DNA of 64,000 nt, from contig CAWCOL010000005.1 of the NCBI GenBank assembly GCA_963797175.1, forward strand, positions 372,001-436,000, in the 5' to 3' direction. The notes below the pieces were generated by a model that was not told the origin of the DNA, did not search any database, and worked only from the letters and a program-made list of their open reading frames with translations. This stretch comes from DATLLN01 sp963797175. GTDB lineage: Bacteria; Actinomycetota; Thermoleophilia; Gaiellales; JAICJC01. Positions 53,422-62,985 of this stretch are shown piece by piece (the first letter of the stretch is position 1; the number at the start of each line of letters is the position of its first letter). Made by a program: the position numbers and the translations under genes.

Positions 53422-55031
53422 CCGTCACCCCCGTGCTCGTCCTCGGCGTGGACGGCGCCGACCACGGCATCGTCACCGAGCTGCTGGCGGCCGGACGGCT
53501 CCCCACCATCGCCCGGCTCCGCGACCAGGGCCGCTTCGGGCCGCTGGTCTCGACCGAGCCGCCGATCACGCCGGTGGCCTGGACGACGTTCCTGACCGGC
53601 CTGCTTCCCGGCCGCCACGGCATCTACAACTTCTCGACGAACCCATACCGCGAGGGCCACCGGATCCTGTCCGCCGCCGACCGCGACGGCGCCCCGATCT
53701 GGCGGTTCCTCCAGGCGGCCGGCCTGCGCTCGGTGATGGCCCTCGTCCCGTTCACCCATCCGGTCGAGTCCGTCGGCGGCGTCGTCGTGTCGGGCTACGG
53801 CGGCCCCGAGCGGCCGACCGTGCACCCGCCCGACGCGGCCGAGCGGATCGCCCGCACGTTCCCCGACCTGGTCAGCGCGAGGCACCCGATGCGCGACCGC
53901 TACTGGGAGGACTACGACGGGTTCCGGCGCAACCTGATCGCCGACGTGGGCGAGGTCGAGCGGCTGTGCGCGTTCCTGATCGAGGGGGAGCGGCCCGACC
54001 TGTTCTGCGTGGACTTCATGTCCAGCGACACGATCGGCCACCTCGCCTACCACCTGCGCGACCCGGATGCGCCCGCGCACGACCCGTCGCACGCCGCCGA
54101 CCACATCGGCGAGGTGTACGAGGCGATCGACGCGGCGGCGGGTCGGCTGATCGAGCACGCCGAGCGCGTCCACGGGGGGCCGGTCAACACGCTGCTCATC
54201 TCCGACCACGGCATGCAGCCGATCCACCACTGCTTCCACGTCAACCGCTGGCTCGAGCAGCGCGGCCATCTGCGCTTCCGCCGGCGGTCGCTCCAGCGCA
54301 CCCGCGGGCTGGCGCGGATCGACTCGCGCCTGGCCATGTCGCAGCGCTGGTATCCGCCGCTGTACGACCGCGTCGTCCCCTACGGCCGCGCGCCGGACTC
54401 CGCCGACCGGACGATGCGCGACGTCGACCGCTGGCGCACCGACGCCTACGCGTACGGCACCGGCGGCCCCGTCTACTTCGGTGAGCACTCGCCCCGCGGC
54501 CGCGACCGCGGCTTCCAGGAGGCGCTGATCGCCGAGCTCCGCGCCGAGCCCAGCCCGTTCGGCGACGGCCCCGCGCTGCACGTGCGCCGTGCCGAGGAGG
54601 TCTTCTCCGGTCCGCACCTCGACCGCGCGCCCGACCTGATCCTGACGGCGACCGATCCGCGCATCCTGATCGACTCCTCGCGCCGCCGGTGGGCGTCGCC
54701 CTGGGTGCGCCACACCGACCTCGACCCGTCGCACAACTACGGCTTCTCCGGGCACCACGGCCCGATCGGGATCCTGGCCGCGGCCGGTCCGGCGATCGAG
54801 GCCGGCGCGGTCGAGAACGCCGGGATCCAGGACCTCGCGCCCACCGTCCTGCGGATGCTGGGCGTGGACGCCGAGACCGCCTTCGACGGGCGGCCGCTGG
54901 ACGGCTTCCGCGCCGCCGGCTCGCTGGTGGCGGCGGCGGCCGACGCCGGGCCTGACCAGCAGAGCGGCGTCTACACGGACGAGGAGGAGCGCGCCATCCG
55001 CGAGCGCATCTCCGCACTTGGCTACGAGTAG
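53418..55031 (+). CDS. Alkaline phosphatase superfamily phosphodiesterase (second)
   Basis: A 537-residue paralog-like enzyme: VLVLGVDGADHGIVTEL, PPITPVAWTTFLTGLLPGRHG (nucleophile Thr), DLFCVDFMSSDTIGHLAYH and LLISDHGMQPIHHCFHVN provide the two-metal site. No signal peptide. ATG 53418 overlaps the sulfotransferase stop. Two such enzymes in one glycan cluster suggest removal or transfer of phosphate-linked groups. The 3' end overlaps the flippase start by 14 bp. Confidence 0.88.
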   Translation: MTVTPVLVLGVDGADHGIVTELLAAGRLPTIARLRDQGRFGPLVSTEPPITPVAWTTFLTGLLPGRHGIYNFSTNPYREGHRILSAADRDGAPIWRFLQAAGLRSVMALVPFTHPVESVGGVVVSGYGGPERPTVHPPDAAERIARTFPDLVSARHPMRDRYWEDYDGFRRNLIADVGEVERLCAFLIEGERPDLFCVDFMSSDTIGHLAYHLRDPDAPAHDPSHAADHIGEVYEAIDAAAGRLIEHAERVHGGPVNTLLISDHGMQPIHHCFHVNRWLEQRGHLRFRRRSLQRTRGLARIDSRLAMSQRWYPPLYDRVVPYGRAPDSADRTMRDVDRWRTDAYAYGTGGPVYFGEHSPRGRDRGFQEALIAELRAEPSPFGDGPALHVRRAEEVFSGPHLDRAPDLILTATDPRILIDSSRRRWASPWVRHTDLDPSHNYGFSGHHGPIGILAAAGPAIEAGAVENAGIQDLAPTVLRMLGVDAETAFDGRPLDGFRAAGSLVAAAADAGPDQQSGVYTDEEERAIRERISALGYE

Positions 55032-56544
55032 CGCGAGGGCCGCCCCGCGGCTGCGCTCGCTGGCGAGCCAGTCGCTGATCTACGGCATGGGCGGGTTCTC
55101 CAGCCGCATCGTCGGCTTCTTCCTCGTCCCCATCTACGTCACCTACGCCGGCCGTGCCGCCTTCGGCACCGTCGAGCTGGTCACGGCGACGATCACCGCG
55201 GTCGCCATCGTCCTGCGCCTGGGCGTGACCGCCTCGATGTCGCGGTTCACGCTGGGCGAGCCCGAGCGACGGGACTGGTCACCCGTCATCCACACCGTCT
55301 TCGCGTTCGTGCTGGCCGGCTCGACGGCGACGACGATCGTCGGCTTCGTCCTGCTCGACCAGATCGCGTCCTGGCTCGCCGTCAGCCGCAGCGTCGCGGC
55401 GATCGGCCTGGTCGGCCTGTGGGTGACGATGAACTACGACGTCGTCGCCCGGATCTACCGGATCGAGCGGCGAGCGCGGGAGTTCGTGGTCTACACGCTG
55501 GTCAACGTCGCCGTGACGGTGGTGCTGACGCTCTACCTGGTCGTCGTCCGCGACGAGGGCGCGGTCGGCCTGATGATCGGCAACTTCGGCGGCAGCCTGC
55601 TGGTCTACGCCGCGCTCTGCATCGCCCGCCGCAGCGTCATCGGCTTCCGCGCGTTCGACACGCACCTGCTGCGCGAGGTGCTGCACTACTCGCTGCCCTT
55701 CGTCCCCTCCGGCATCGCGCTGTGGGGCCTCAACTTCGCCGACCGGCTCCAGATCCAGCGGCTCGGCTCCTTCGACGACCTGGGCTCCTACGGCGTCGCC
55801 TCGAAGGTGGCGCTGGGCGTGATGCTGGTCGTCGGCGCGTTCCAGACCGCGTGGCCGCCCTTCGCCCACTCGATCCGCGGCGACGCCATGGCCAAACAGA
55901 CGTTCCGCCAGGTCTTCTCGTACTGGGCGGTGGTGATGGGCTGGGCCGTGGCCGCGCTGACGCTGATCTCCGCGCCCTACATCCGCATCGCCTTCCCGTC
56001 GGACGTCCACGACGCGATCCCCGTGGTGCCGATGCTGATGACCGGCATGGTGCTCTACGGCGGGTTCATGGTGATGAACATCGGCGTCACGTTCTCCAAG
56101 AAGACGCGGATGACGCCGGTCATCACCGCCATTGCCGCGGTGGTCAACATCGGCCTGAACTTCTACTTCATCCCCACCTGGGGCATCGTCGGCGCAGGCA
56201 TCACCACGGTGCTGGGCTACGCCGTGCTGCTCTGGCTGGGCTGGTGGAACGCCCAGCGCAGCTACCCCGTGGACTACGACTGGAGCCGCGTACTGCGCAC
56301 CTTCGCCGTGACCGGGCTCTACTGCGCGCTCTCGCTGTCGATCCCGGAAACGGGCGTGGCGTTCATCACCTTCCGGCTGCTCGCCGCCGCGTCCTTCCCG
56401 CTCGCCCTGCTGCTGGTGGGCGCGCTGACGCCGTCCGATCGGCAGCGGATCCGTGGCCTGCTGGCGATGCGCCGCCGCCGGGTCTCGCCGGAAGAGGCGA
56501 TCGAGGACGAGCTCGAGGACGAGATCGAGCAGGACGCGCGCTGA
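55018..56544 (+). CDS. Polysaccharide flippase (Wzx/MurJ-like MOP superfamily)
   Basis: A 508-residue protein with about 12-14 hydrophobic helices. It starts SLIYGMGGFSSRIVGFFLVPIYVTYAG, typical of Wzx-type oligosaccharide flippases, and ends with an acidic tail (EEAIEDELEDEIEQD). It would move a lipid-linked glycan across the membrane. The TTG at 55018 overlaps the previous gene; a later start is possible. It is the last forward gene before the convergent HD-GYP gene. Confidence 0.9.
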   Translation: MATSSARAAPRLRSLASQSLIYGMGGFSSRIVGFFLVPIYVTYAGRAAFGTVELVTATITAVAIVLRLGVTASMSRFTLGEPERRDWSPVIHTVFAFVLAGSTATTIVGFVLLDQIASWLAVSRSVAAIGLVGLWVTMNYDVVARIYRIERRAREFVVYTLVNVAVTVVLTLYLVVVRDEGAVGLMIGNFGGSLLVYAALCIARRSVIGFRAFDTHLLREVLHYSLPFVPSGIALWGLNFADRLQIQRLGSFDDLGSYGVASKVALGVMLVVGAFQTAWPPFAHSIRGDAMAKQTFRQVFSYWAVVMGWAVAALTLISAPYIRIAFPSDVHDAIPVVPMLMTGMVLYGGFMVMNIGVTFSKKTRMTPVITAIAAVVNIGLNFYFIPTWGIVGAGITTVLGYAVLLWLGWWNAQRSYPVDYDWSRVLRTFAVTGLYCALSLSIPETGVAFITFRLLAAASFPLALLLVGALTPSDRQRIRGLLAMRRRRVSPEEAIEDELEDEIEQDAR

Positions 56545-56557
56545 GCCGGCCTGGCGG

Positions 56558-57685
56558 CTAGGCCGCCGGGGAGAAGCGCACGGCGCGCTGGCTGCCGCGC
56601 TCGACGATCGCGACCAGCGCATCCACCGCGGCGGGCATGAACTGGCTGCCCGAGCAGCGGGCCAGCTCGGCAAGCGCGCCGTCCACCGACATGGCGCGGC
56701 GGTACACCCGGTCCTCGATCATCGCGTGGTAGGCGTCGCAGACGGCGATCACGTAGGCGCCGCGCGGCACGTCGGTGCCGGCCAGGCCATCCGGGTAGCC
56801 GCGGCCGTCCCAGCGCTCGTGCGACGAGCGCACCAGCGAGACGACCTCCTCCAGCCCGGGCACGCCGGCGATGATGTCGGCGCCGATCACGGTGTGACGC
56901 TTCATCACGGTGAACTCGTCGTCGGTCAGCGGGCCCGGCTTGTTCAGGATCGAGTCCGGGATCGCGATCTTGCCGACGTCGTGCAGCAGGGCGCCCATCC
57001 GCACCGACCGGATCTCGCTGCCGCTGAGGCCGAGCTCCTCGGAGACCGCCACCGCGAACTGCGAGATCGCCTGGGCGTGGCCGCCGGTGTACGCATCCTT
57101 GGCCTCCAGCGCCGCGGCCAGGGCGCCGACGGTCGCGAGGTGCTGCGCCTCGAGCCGCTCGGCCATCCGCACCGTGCCCAGCACGAGGCCGGCGTGGTCG
57201 GCGAGCAGACGGCAGAAGCGGCGGTCATCGGCCGAGAACGGCCGGACGCGGACATCGAACAGCTCGACCAGCCCGGCGGCGGCGCCGTCCATCACCAGCG
57301 GCACCATCATCGCGGCGCCGAAGCCACTGCGCTCGAGGAAGGCGTGCTCGGCCGGGTCGCCGCCGTCGTCCAGCGAGGTGGACGACTCGACCAGGTCGAA
57401 CAGCACCCGGCGCGTGACCGGGTACTCGTTCAGGTCGTAGTCCTCGGCGACGACGTTCAGCCGGGCCGGGGGCTCGACGTAGGCCGCCCAGTCGGTGACC
57501 GTCCCGCGGCTCGGCTCGTACTCGGAGATGAGGCAGGCGGAGGCGCCGAACAGCAGCGTCAGCTCACGGGCGAACAGCGACATGGCCCCGGCGGGGTCCG
57601 CTGCCTCTGCAAGCGCCCGCGTCGACTCGATCACCGCGATCAGATCGTCGAAGCGACGGCTGGAGCTCTCCGTCCACTCATTCAT
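56558..57685 (-). CDS. GAF-HD-GYP domain protein, probable c-di-GMP phosphodiesterase
   Basis: A 375-residue protein. A GAF domain spans about 15-170 and a complete HD-GYP domain 185-370 (GALLHDVGKIAIPDSILNKPGPL, SSHERWDGRGYPDGLAG). The HD, HHxxxDGxGYP-like and metal-ligand residues are intact, so c-di-GMP hydrolysis is likely. ATG 57685 has no SD; a 7-bp hairpin sits 8 nt upstream. It is convergent with the flippase and follows secF. Confidence 0.9.
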   Translation of the reverse strand: MNEWTESSSRRFDDLIAVIESTRALAEAADPAGAMSLFARELTLLFGASACLISEYEPSRGTVTDWAAYVEPPARLNVVAEDYDLNEYPVTRRVLFDLVESSTSLDDGGDPAEHAFLERSGFGAAMMVPLVMDGAAAGLVELFDVRVRPFSADDRRFCRLLADHAGLVLGTVRMAERLEAQHLATVGALAAALEAKDAYTGGHAQAISQFAVAVSEELGLSGSEIRSVRMGALLHDVGKIAIPDSILNKPGPLTDDEFTVMKRHTVIGADIIAGVPGLEEVVSLVRSSHERWDGRGYPDGLAGTDVPRGAYVIAVCDAYHAMIEDRVYRRAMSVDGALAELARCSGSQFMPAAVDALVAIVERGSQRAVRFSPAA

Positions 57686-57692
57686 GTCGGGA

Positions 57693-57710
57693 CCGAAATC
57701 GGCATTTCGG
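57693..57710 (-). promoter_or_regulatory. Hairpin before the HD-GYP start codon
   Basis: CCGAAAT (57693-57699) and ATTTCGG (57704-57710) form a perfect 7-bp stem with a 4-nt loop, 7 nt upstream of ATG 57685, where a ribosome binding site would be. The arms are AT-richer than the surroundings. A translational or operator site is possible. Confidence 0.35.
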
Positions 57711-57762
57711 GGCACGGGATCGACCCCCGGACGGGGGACGCCCGGGCCCGGGACCGGTGAGA

Positions 57763-58844
57763 TCAGCGGTTGCGGCCGTGCGGGCGGGCCCGGCGCTTGC
57801 GCCGCCGTGGCGCATCGGGCGCACCGCTGTCCGCCGGCAACGGGGCGTCGCCCGCGACGGCGACGGCCGGCGTCGGCATCCTGCGGCCGCGCGCGCTGCC
57901 CTCGGAGCCCTTCTCCTGCTCCTGGCGGCGGTGCACGAAGCGCGGCTCGCGCTCGAGCAGGATCGCGAGCAGCGGGGCGGCGACGAAGATCGACGAGTAG
58001 GCGCCGGACGCGATGCCGACGGTCAGCGCGAACGCGAAGTCCTGGAGCGATCCGGAGCCGAACACGAACAGCAGCACGACCGGGATCAGCGTCACCAGGG
58101 AGGTGTTCAGCGAGCGCGTGATCGTCTCGGCCAGCGACTCGTTGACCAGCTTGCCGGCGGTCATCCGCGGCAGGATCTTGATGTTCTCGCGGACGCGGTC
58201 GAACACGATCACGGTGTCGTACAGCGAGTAGCCGAGCACGGTCAGGATGGCCGCCACGGTGTCCGCCGTGACCTCCCGCTGCACGAGTGAGTAGAAACCG
58301 AGCGTGATGATGATGTCGTGGCCCAGCGCCACCATCACCGGGACGGCGAACCGCCACTCGAACCGGAAGGTGATGTAGAGGAAGATGATCAGCAGTGAGA
58401 ACGCGATCGCCAGGTAGGCGGAGTCCAGCACCGACGAGCCGAACGAGCTGGAGACGTTGCGGATGCTGATGTCGTCGCGGCTGACATCGAGCTTCTGGCC
58501 GATCGCGCCGACCGTGCTCTCCTCGGTCGTGCTGCGTCAGCGTCTTGGACTGGATCCGGAACCCCTTGTACTCGCCGTTCTCGCTGGGGCCGGTGCCGAC
58601 CACCTGCGGCTCCTGCACGCCGGTCGCGCTGACGATGCCCGACACCTCATCGGTCGTGTGCGCCTGCGGGGTCGTGAACTCGATCTTGGAGCCGCCGGTG
58701 AAGTCGATGCCCTCGTTCAGGCCCTGGGTGGCGAGGCTGAAGACGCCGATCACGATGGCGATCCCCGAGATCGCGAACCACAGCCGCGTCTTGCCGATCA
58801 GGTCGTACTTCTTCCACCGGTCGCCGCGTGCCAAGGTTGCCCAT
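57763..58844 (-). CDS. secF: SecF part of SecDF (frameshifted here)
   Basis: The SecF half of the proton-driven export accessory complex. The N-terminus is KYDLIGKTRLWFAISGIAIVIG, DFTGGSKIEF is the diagnostic loop, and later helices include FSLLIIFLYITFRFEWRFAVPVMVALGHDIIIT (in part) and YDTVIVFDRVRENIK. The frame is broken by one extra C near 58532 (after SKTLTQ) and one extra T at 58833-58834. Removing both gives 360 codons from ATG 58844. No secD stop remains, so SecD and SecF are probably one polypeptide. Confidence 0.88.
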
Positions 58845-60436
58845 CACGCGCTTGCCGGACATGAACTTGAACCCGGCCATCAGCGAGAGCATGGCGCGGG
58901 TGGCGACGACCGCCGTGAAGATCGACGTGATGACGCCGATCAGCAGCATCAGGGCGAAGCCCTTGACGCTGGACGTCGTCGAGATGTAGAGGATCGCCGC
59001 CGTGATCAGCGTGACGACGTTCGCGTCGACGATCGTCCGGAAGCCCTTCTGGTAGCCGATCGCGATCGCCGTTCTGATCGATTTGCCGACACGCACCTCT
59101 TCCTTGATGCGCTCGAAGATGACGATGTTTGCGTCGGCGGCAACACCGATGGTGAGGATCGTGCCGGCGATGCCCGGCAGCGTCATCGTCACCGGGATCA
59201 GCAGCACGATCCCGGCCAGCAGCAGGCCGTAGATGAGCAGGGCGACGTCGGCGATCAGGCCCAGCAAGCCGTAGAAGAGGACGAGGAAGATCATCACGAA
59301 CAGCAGGCCGGCGCCGCCCGCGATCAGGCCGTCGCGCAGCGCGTTCTGCCCCAGCGAGGCGCCGATCACCGTGGTCGAGACGGCCGCGAACTTGACCGGC
59401 AGCGAGCCGCTCTTGATCTCCAGCGCGATCCGGTTGACCTCGGCCTGGCTGTTGATCGCCGGTGATGATGCTCTGAGTTGCCGGAGAGCGACGGGTCGAT
59501 CACCTGGTCGACCACGGGCCACGACACCAGCCGGCCGTCCACCACGATCGCGTTGGGCAGGCCCTGCGGCCACTGCGACTGGGCCAGCGCCTTGCGCACC
59601 ACCATGTCCTGCGTGATGTTCTTGAACTCGTCGCCGCCGCCGTTGCGGTAGGTCAGCGTGACGTCGGGGCTGCCGCTCTGCGGATCGGTGGAGGCGTCGG
59701 CGGTGACCTGGTCGCCGGTGATCACGTTCGGGTTGCCGCGCTCGTTCGGGTTCAGGTTGAACAGGTAGTAGTAGGTGCCCTGCGTCGCGGTGACGCCGGG
59801 GCAGCCGTCGGCGGCGACGCAGCTGACCACCGATGTCCCCTTGGGCACCGCCAGCCAGACCGGGTCCTCGGGCTGGGCCTTTCCCGCGATGTCCTGGAGC
59901 ACCTGGCTCTTCTGCGGCTCGATCTTGCCGAACTGCTGCTTGGTCGTCTTGTCGAACAGCGCCCAGCCGTTGACGTCGCTCTCGTCCTTGACCTGCGACT
60001 TGGCCGCCGTCAGCAGGTCCCAGAGCGTGGTCGACGGCTTCGCCTGGAAGCTCCCGGCGGTGGAGACGGTGTTCAGGTACTTGAAGAGGTCGAAGCTCTG
60101 GAGCTCGCCGGTCGCGACCAGCAGGTCGGCGACCTCCTGCGCGTTCTTCGCGCCGGGGACGGCGACGGTGATCTGGTTGTCGCTCGAGCTCGTCCGGATC
60201 TCGGGCGAGAGCACGCCCTGGGGGTCGACGCGGCGGCGGAGGATGTCGGCCGACGTGTTGAGGATCGCGGGCGTGACCTTGGTGCCGGCGTCGGGGCGCG
60301 CCTCGAGGACGACCTCGATCCCGCCCTTCAGGTCGAGGCCGAGCCGGAAGTCACGGGTCGCGATCAGCGCCAGCGAGCCGGCCATGAGGACGACCACGAG
60401 GCCGAGGATGAGGAAGTTTCGTCGCTTGTCGGTCAC
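58845..60436 (-). CDS. secD: SecD part of SecDF (frameshifted here)
   Basis: SecD half: GTG 60436 starts VTDKRRNFLILGLVVVLMAGSL, RLGLDLKGGIEVVLEA is the DLKGG signature, and the five C-terminal helices include TLPGIAGTILTIGVAADANIVIFERIKEE (in part). The frame breaks after DQVIDPSLSGNSE; two extra bases between about 59462 and 59476 restore IITGINSQAEVNRIALEI. With four bases removed the whole span 57763-60436 is 890 codons, a single SecDF. The start overlaps the tgt stop (GTGA). No yajC is present. Confidence 0.88.
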
Positions 60437-61573
60437 GAATCGCGGGAGTCGCCATCCATATCGACCGCAAGGGTCGATCCCTCCAGCAGTGACTCGCGGA
60501 AGGCTGCAAAACATCCTACCTCGATCGCCGCGCGCGCCCGTCGCACGAGGTCGAGCAGCTGATGGAGGTTGTGCAGCGTCAGCAGGCGCAATCCGGTGAT
60601 CTCCTGCTGTGTCACGAAGTGCCGGATCGCCGCCCGCGAGTAGCTCGCACAGGCCGGACACGGGCAGCCTTCGACCAGCGGCGCCGGGTCACGCGCGAAC
60701 CGCGCGTTCCGCATGTTCAAGCGGCCCTGGGGCGTCAGCGCGGTACCGGTACGGCCCATCCGCGTGGGCAGCACGCAGTCGAACATGTCGATGCCGCGGG
60801 CGATCATCTCGACCACGCCGGCCGGGTCGCCGATGCCCATGAAGTACCGCGGCCGCTCGTCCGGCAGCCACGGCGCGGTGCGGCTGACGGTGTCCAGCAT
60901 CACCGTGCGCTCCTCGCCGACCGACAGCCCGCCGATCGCATAGCCGTCAAATCCGACGTCAAGGATGTCGGCCGTGCTGCGCTCGCGCAGCCCCAGGTCG
61001 GTGCCGCCCTGGACGATGCCGAACACCAGCTGGCCTTCGGCGTGCGGCGCCTCCCGCGACCGCCGCGCCCACAGCGCCGTGCGGCGCACGGCGGCCTCCA
61101 GCTCGACGGACTTCACGTCCGCCCGGGTGCACTCGTCGAACGCCATCGCGATGTCGGAGCCGAGCAGCCGCTGCACCTCCATGGCCAGCTCCGGGGTGAA
61201 CCGGTGCCGGCTGCCGTCGTAGACGGAGCGGAACCAGACGCCGTCGTCGTCCACCCGGTCGGCGGTATGGCGCAGCGAGAACACCTGGAAGCCCCCCGAG
61301 TCGGTCAGGATCGGCCCGTCCCACGCCATGAACCGGTGCAGGCCGCCCAGCTCGGCGATCAGCGTCGGCGCCGGGCCGGAAGTGCAGGTGGTAGGTGTTG
61401 CCCAGCACGATGCCGGCGCCCAGTTCCCGCAGCTCGCCCGGCAGCACGCCCTTGACGGTGCCCTTGGTGCCGACGGGCATGAAGGCCGGCGTCGACAACG
61501 GGCCGTGCGCGGTCTCGAGCACGCCGGCGCGCGCGGCCCCGTCGCGGGCCGTGACCTGGAAGTCTCCGGTCAT
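60433..61573 (-). CDS. tgt: tRNA-guanine (queuine/preQ1) transglycosylase, frameshifted here
   Basis: Exchanges G34 of GUN-anticodon tRNAs for preQ1 in queuosine synthesis. TARDGAARAGVLETAHG, the catalytic-Asp loops TDSGGFQVFSL and MFDCVLPTRMGRTG, and zinc ligands CPCPAC with a downstream His are present. One extra base near 61376 (after NTYHLHFRPG) separates the first 67 codons; removing it gives exactly 380 codons. ATG 61573 overlaps the queA stop (ATGA). Confidence 0.9.
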
Positions 61574-62573
61574 CCCAGCAGGCACGCGTCGCCGAAGGAG
61601 TAGAAGCGGTAGCGCTCGTCCACCGCCGAACGGTAGAGCTCGCGGGTGCGCTCGACGCCGGCGAAGGCCATCACCAGGGCCAGCAGCGTCGAGCGCGGCA
61701 GGTGGAAGTTGGTCACCATCGCCCCCACCGCCCGGAACTCGTACCCGGGCGTGATGAAGAGGCCGGTGCGGCCCTCGAGCGGCGCGCCCTGGCCGAACAC
61801 CGTCTCCAGCACCCGCACCGTGGTGGTGCCTACCGCGACCACACGGCGGCCCCCGGCGAGGGCGTCCCCGCACCGCCCCGGCCGCGGCGGCGGGCACCCG
61901 GTAGGGCTCGGTGTGGATCGCGTGCTCGTCGAGATCGTCCTCGGCGACCGGCCGGAAGGTGTCGAGGCCGACGCCGAGCGTCACCTCCACCACCTGGTGC
62001 GACGCGCGCAGCGTGCTCGAGCAGGGCGGTGGTGAAGTGCAGGCCGGCGGTGGGCGCCGCCGCGGATCCGGGATCGCGGGCGTAGACGGTCTGGTAATCG
62101 GCCGGGTCGGCCGGCGGCTCGGTGATGTACGGCGGCAGCGGCATCTCGCCGGCCCGCTCAAGCGCCTGCTCGATCGGGACGTCCGCGTGCAGCGCGACCA
62201 GCGCGCGGCCCTCCCCCAGCCGCTCGGCGATCTCGACCGAGAGGCCGCCGCTGTCCAGCCGCTCGCCCTCGCGCAGCCGCCGGAACGGCCGTACCAGCGC
62301 CTCCCAGCGTCCGTCGGCGAGGGGCTCGAGCAGCAGCACCTCGGCTGCGCCGCCGGTCGCACGGCGCAGCCGCAGCCGCACCGGCAGCACGCGGGTGTCG
62401 TTCAGCACCACCAGGTCGTCGGGCCGCAGCTCGGACGGCAGGTCGCTGAACAGCCGGTGCCGGGGCGGACCGCTGGGCCCGGCGACCAGCAGCCGCGCGC
62501 TGTCGCGGGGCTCGGCCGGGCGCTGGGCGATCAGGTCGGCGGGCAGGTCGTAGTCGAGGTCGGCGGTGCGCAT
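61570..62573 (-). CDS. queA: S-adenosylmethionine:tRNA ribosyltransferase-isomerase, frameshifted here
   Basis: QueA transfers the ribosyl group of SAM to preQ1-tRNA. MRTADLDYDLPADLIAQ, LVVLNDTRVLPVRL, PTAGLHFTTALLE and FITPGYEFRAVGAMVTNFHLP are recognisable but lie in three frames. Removing one extra C after the LLE codons (near 62013) and one extra G near 61869 gives 334 codons, the family length. The partner tgt overlaps it, completing the queuosine tRNA-insertion pair. Confidence 0.9.
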
Positions 62574-62574
62574 C

Positions 62575-62970
62575 TCACGGGATCGCCTGGGTGGGCAACG
62601 GATACGTCTCGCCGTCCACCTTCAGCGTCGCCCCGGTCACCCACCAGCGTCCTTCGTGCTTGATGGCGCTCAGCGTGGCCCGCCCGTTCCGCCACGAGCC
62701 GAGGACGTCGAACGAGATGTGCGCCGAGCCGCCCGAGCCCTCCTCGGTGACGTCGCCGTTGACGGCGACGCCGAAACCGGTGACCACGCCCAGCTCCTTG
62801 CGGGCCGGGGTGCTGCCGCGCAGGAAGGTCGCCGCGACCTGGAACGCCGGCCCCTTGGAGACGGACTCGACCACGCGCAGGCTGATGAACGCCGCGGCCG
62901 CCAGCACGACCGCTGCGATGCCGATCAGCACGAACCACTGGCGGTGCACCTGCCGGATCCCGTTCACCAT
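62575..62970 (-). CDS. Coa1/Tim21-like membrane-anchored protein
   Basis: A 131-residue protein. One N-terminal transmembrane helix (about 13-30, FVLIGIAAVVLAAAAFIS) is followed by a small alpha/beta domain with GPAFQVAATFLRGSTPARKELG and AHISFDVLGSWRNGRATLSAIKHEGRWWVTGATLKVDG, given in pieces, resembling Coa1/Tim21 cystatin-like folds. Role unknown. It lies one base from queA and 15 bp after ruvB, so it is in the same operon. Confidence 0.7.
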   Translation of the reverse strand: MVNGIRQVHRQWFVLIGIAAVVLAAAAFISLRVVESVSKGPAFQVAATFLRGSTPARKELGVVTGFGVAVNGDVTEEGSGGSAHISFDVLGSWRNGRATLSAIKHEGRWWVTGATLKVDGETYPLPTQAIP

Positions 62971-62985
62971 CGGGCCGGAAGTCTG

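Noticed and set aside
56558..58834. 758-residue SecF/HD-GYP fusion frame
   Set aside because: Arises from the frameshift in secF; the N-terminal part is SecF, the middle is noise and HD-GYP has its own ATG at 57685.
58530..62015. Programmed frameshifting as explanation for secDF, tgt and queA
   Set aside because: Seven breaks in three unrelated genes, no slippery heptamers or conserved stimulators seen, and homologs are not known to need it.
60959..62362. 467-residue frame across queA and tgt
   Set aside because: A patchwork of the two genes caused by inserted bases; it contains true pieces of each but is not a gene.
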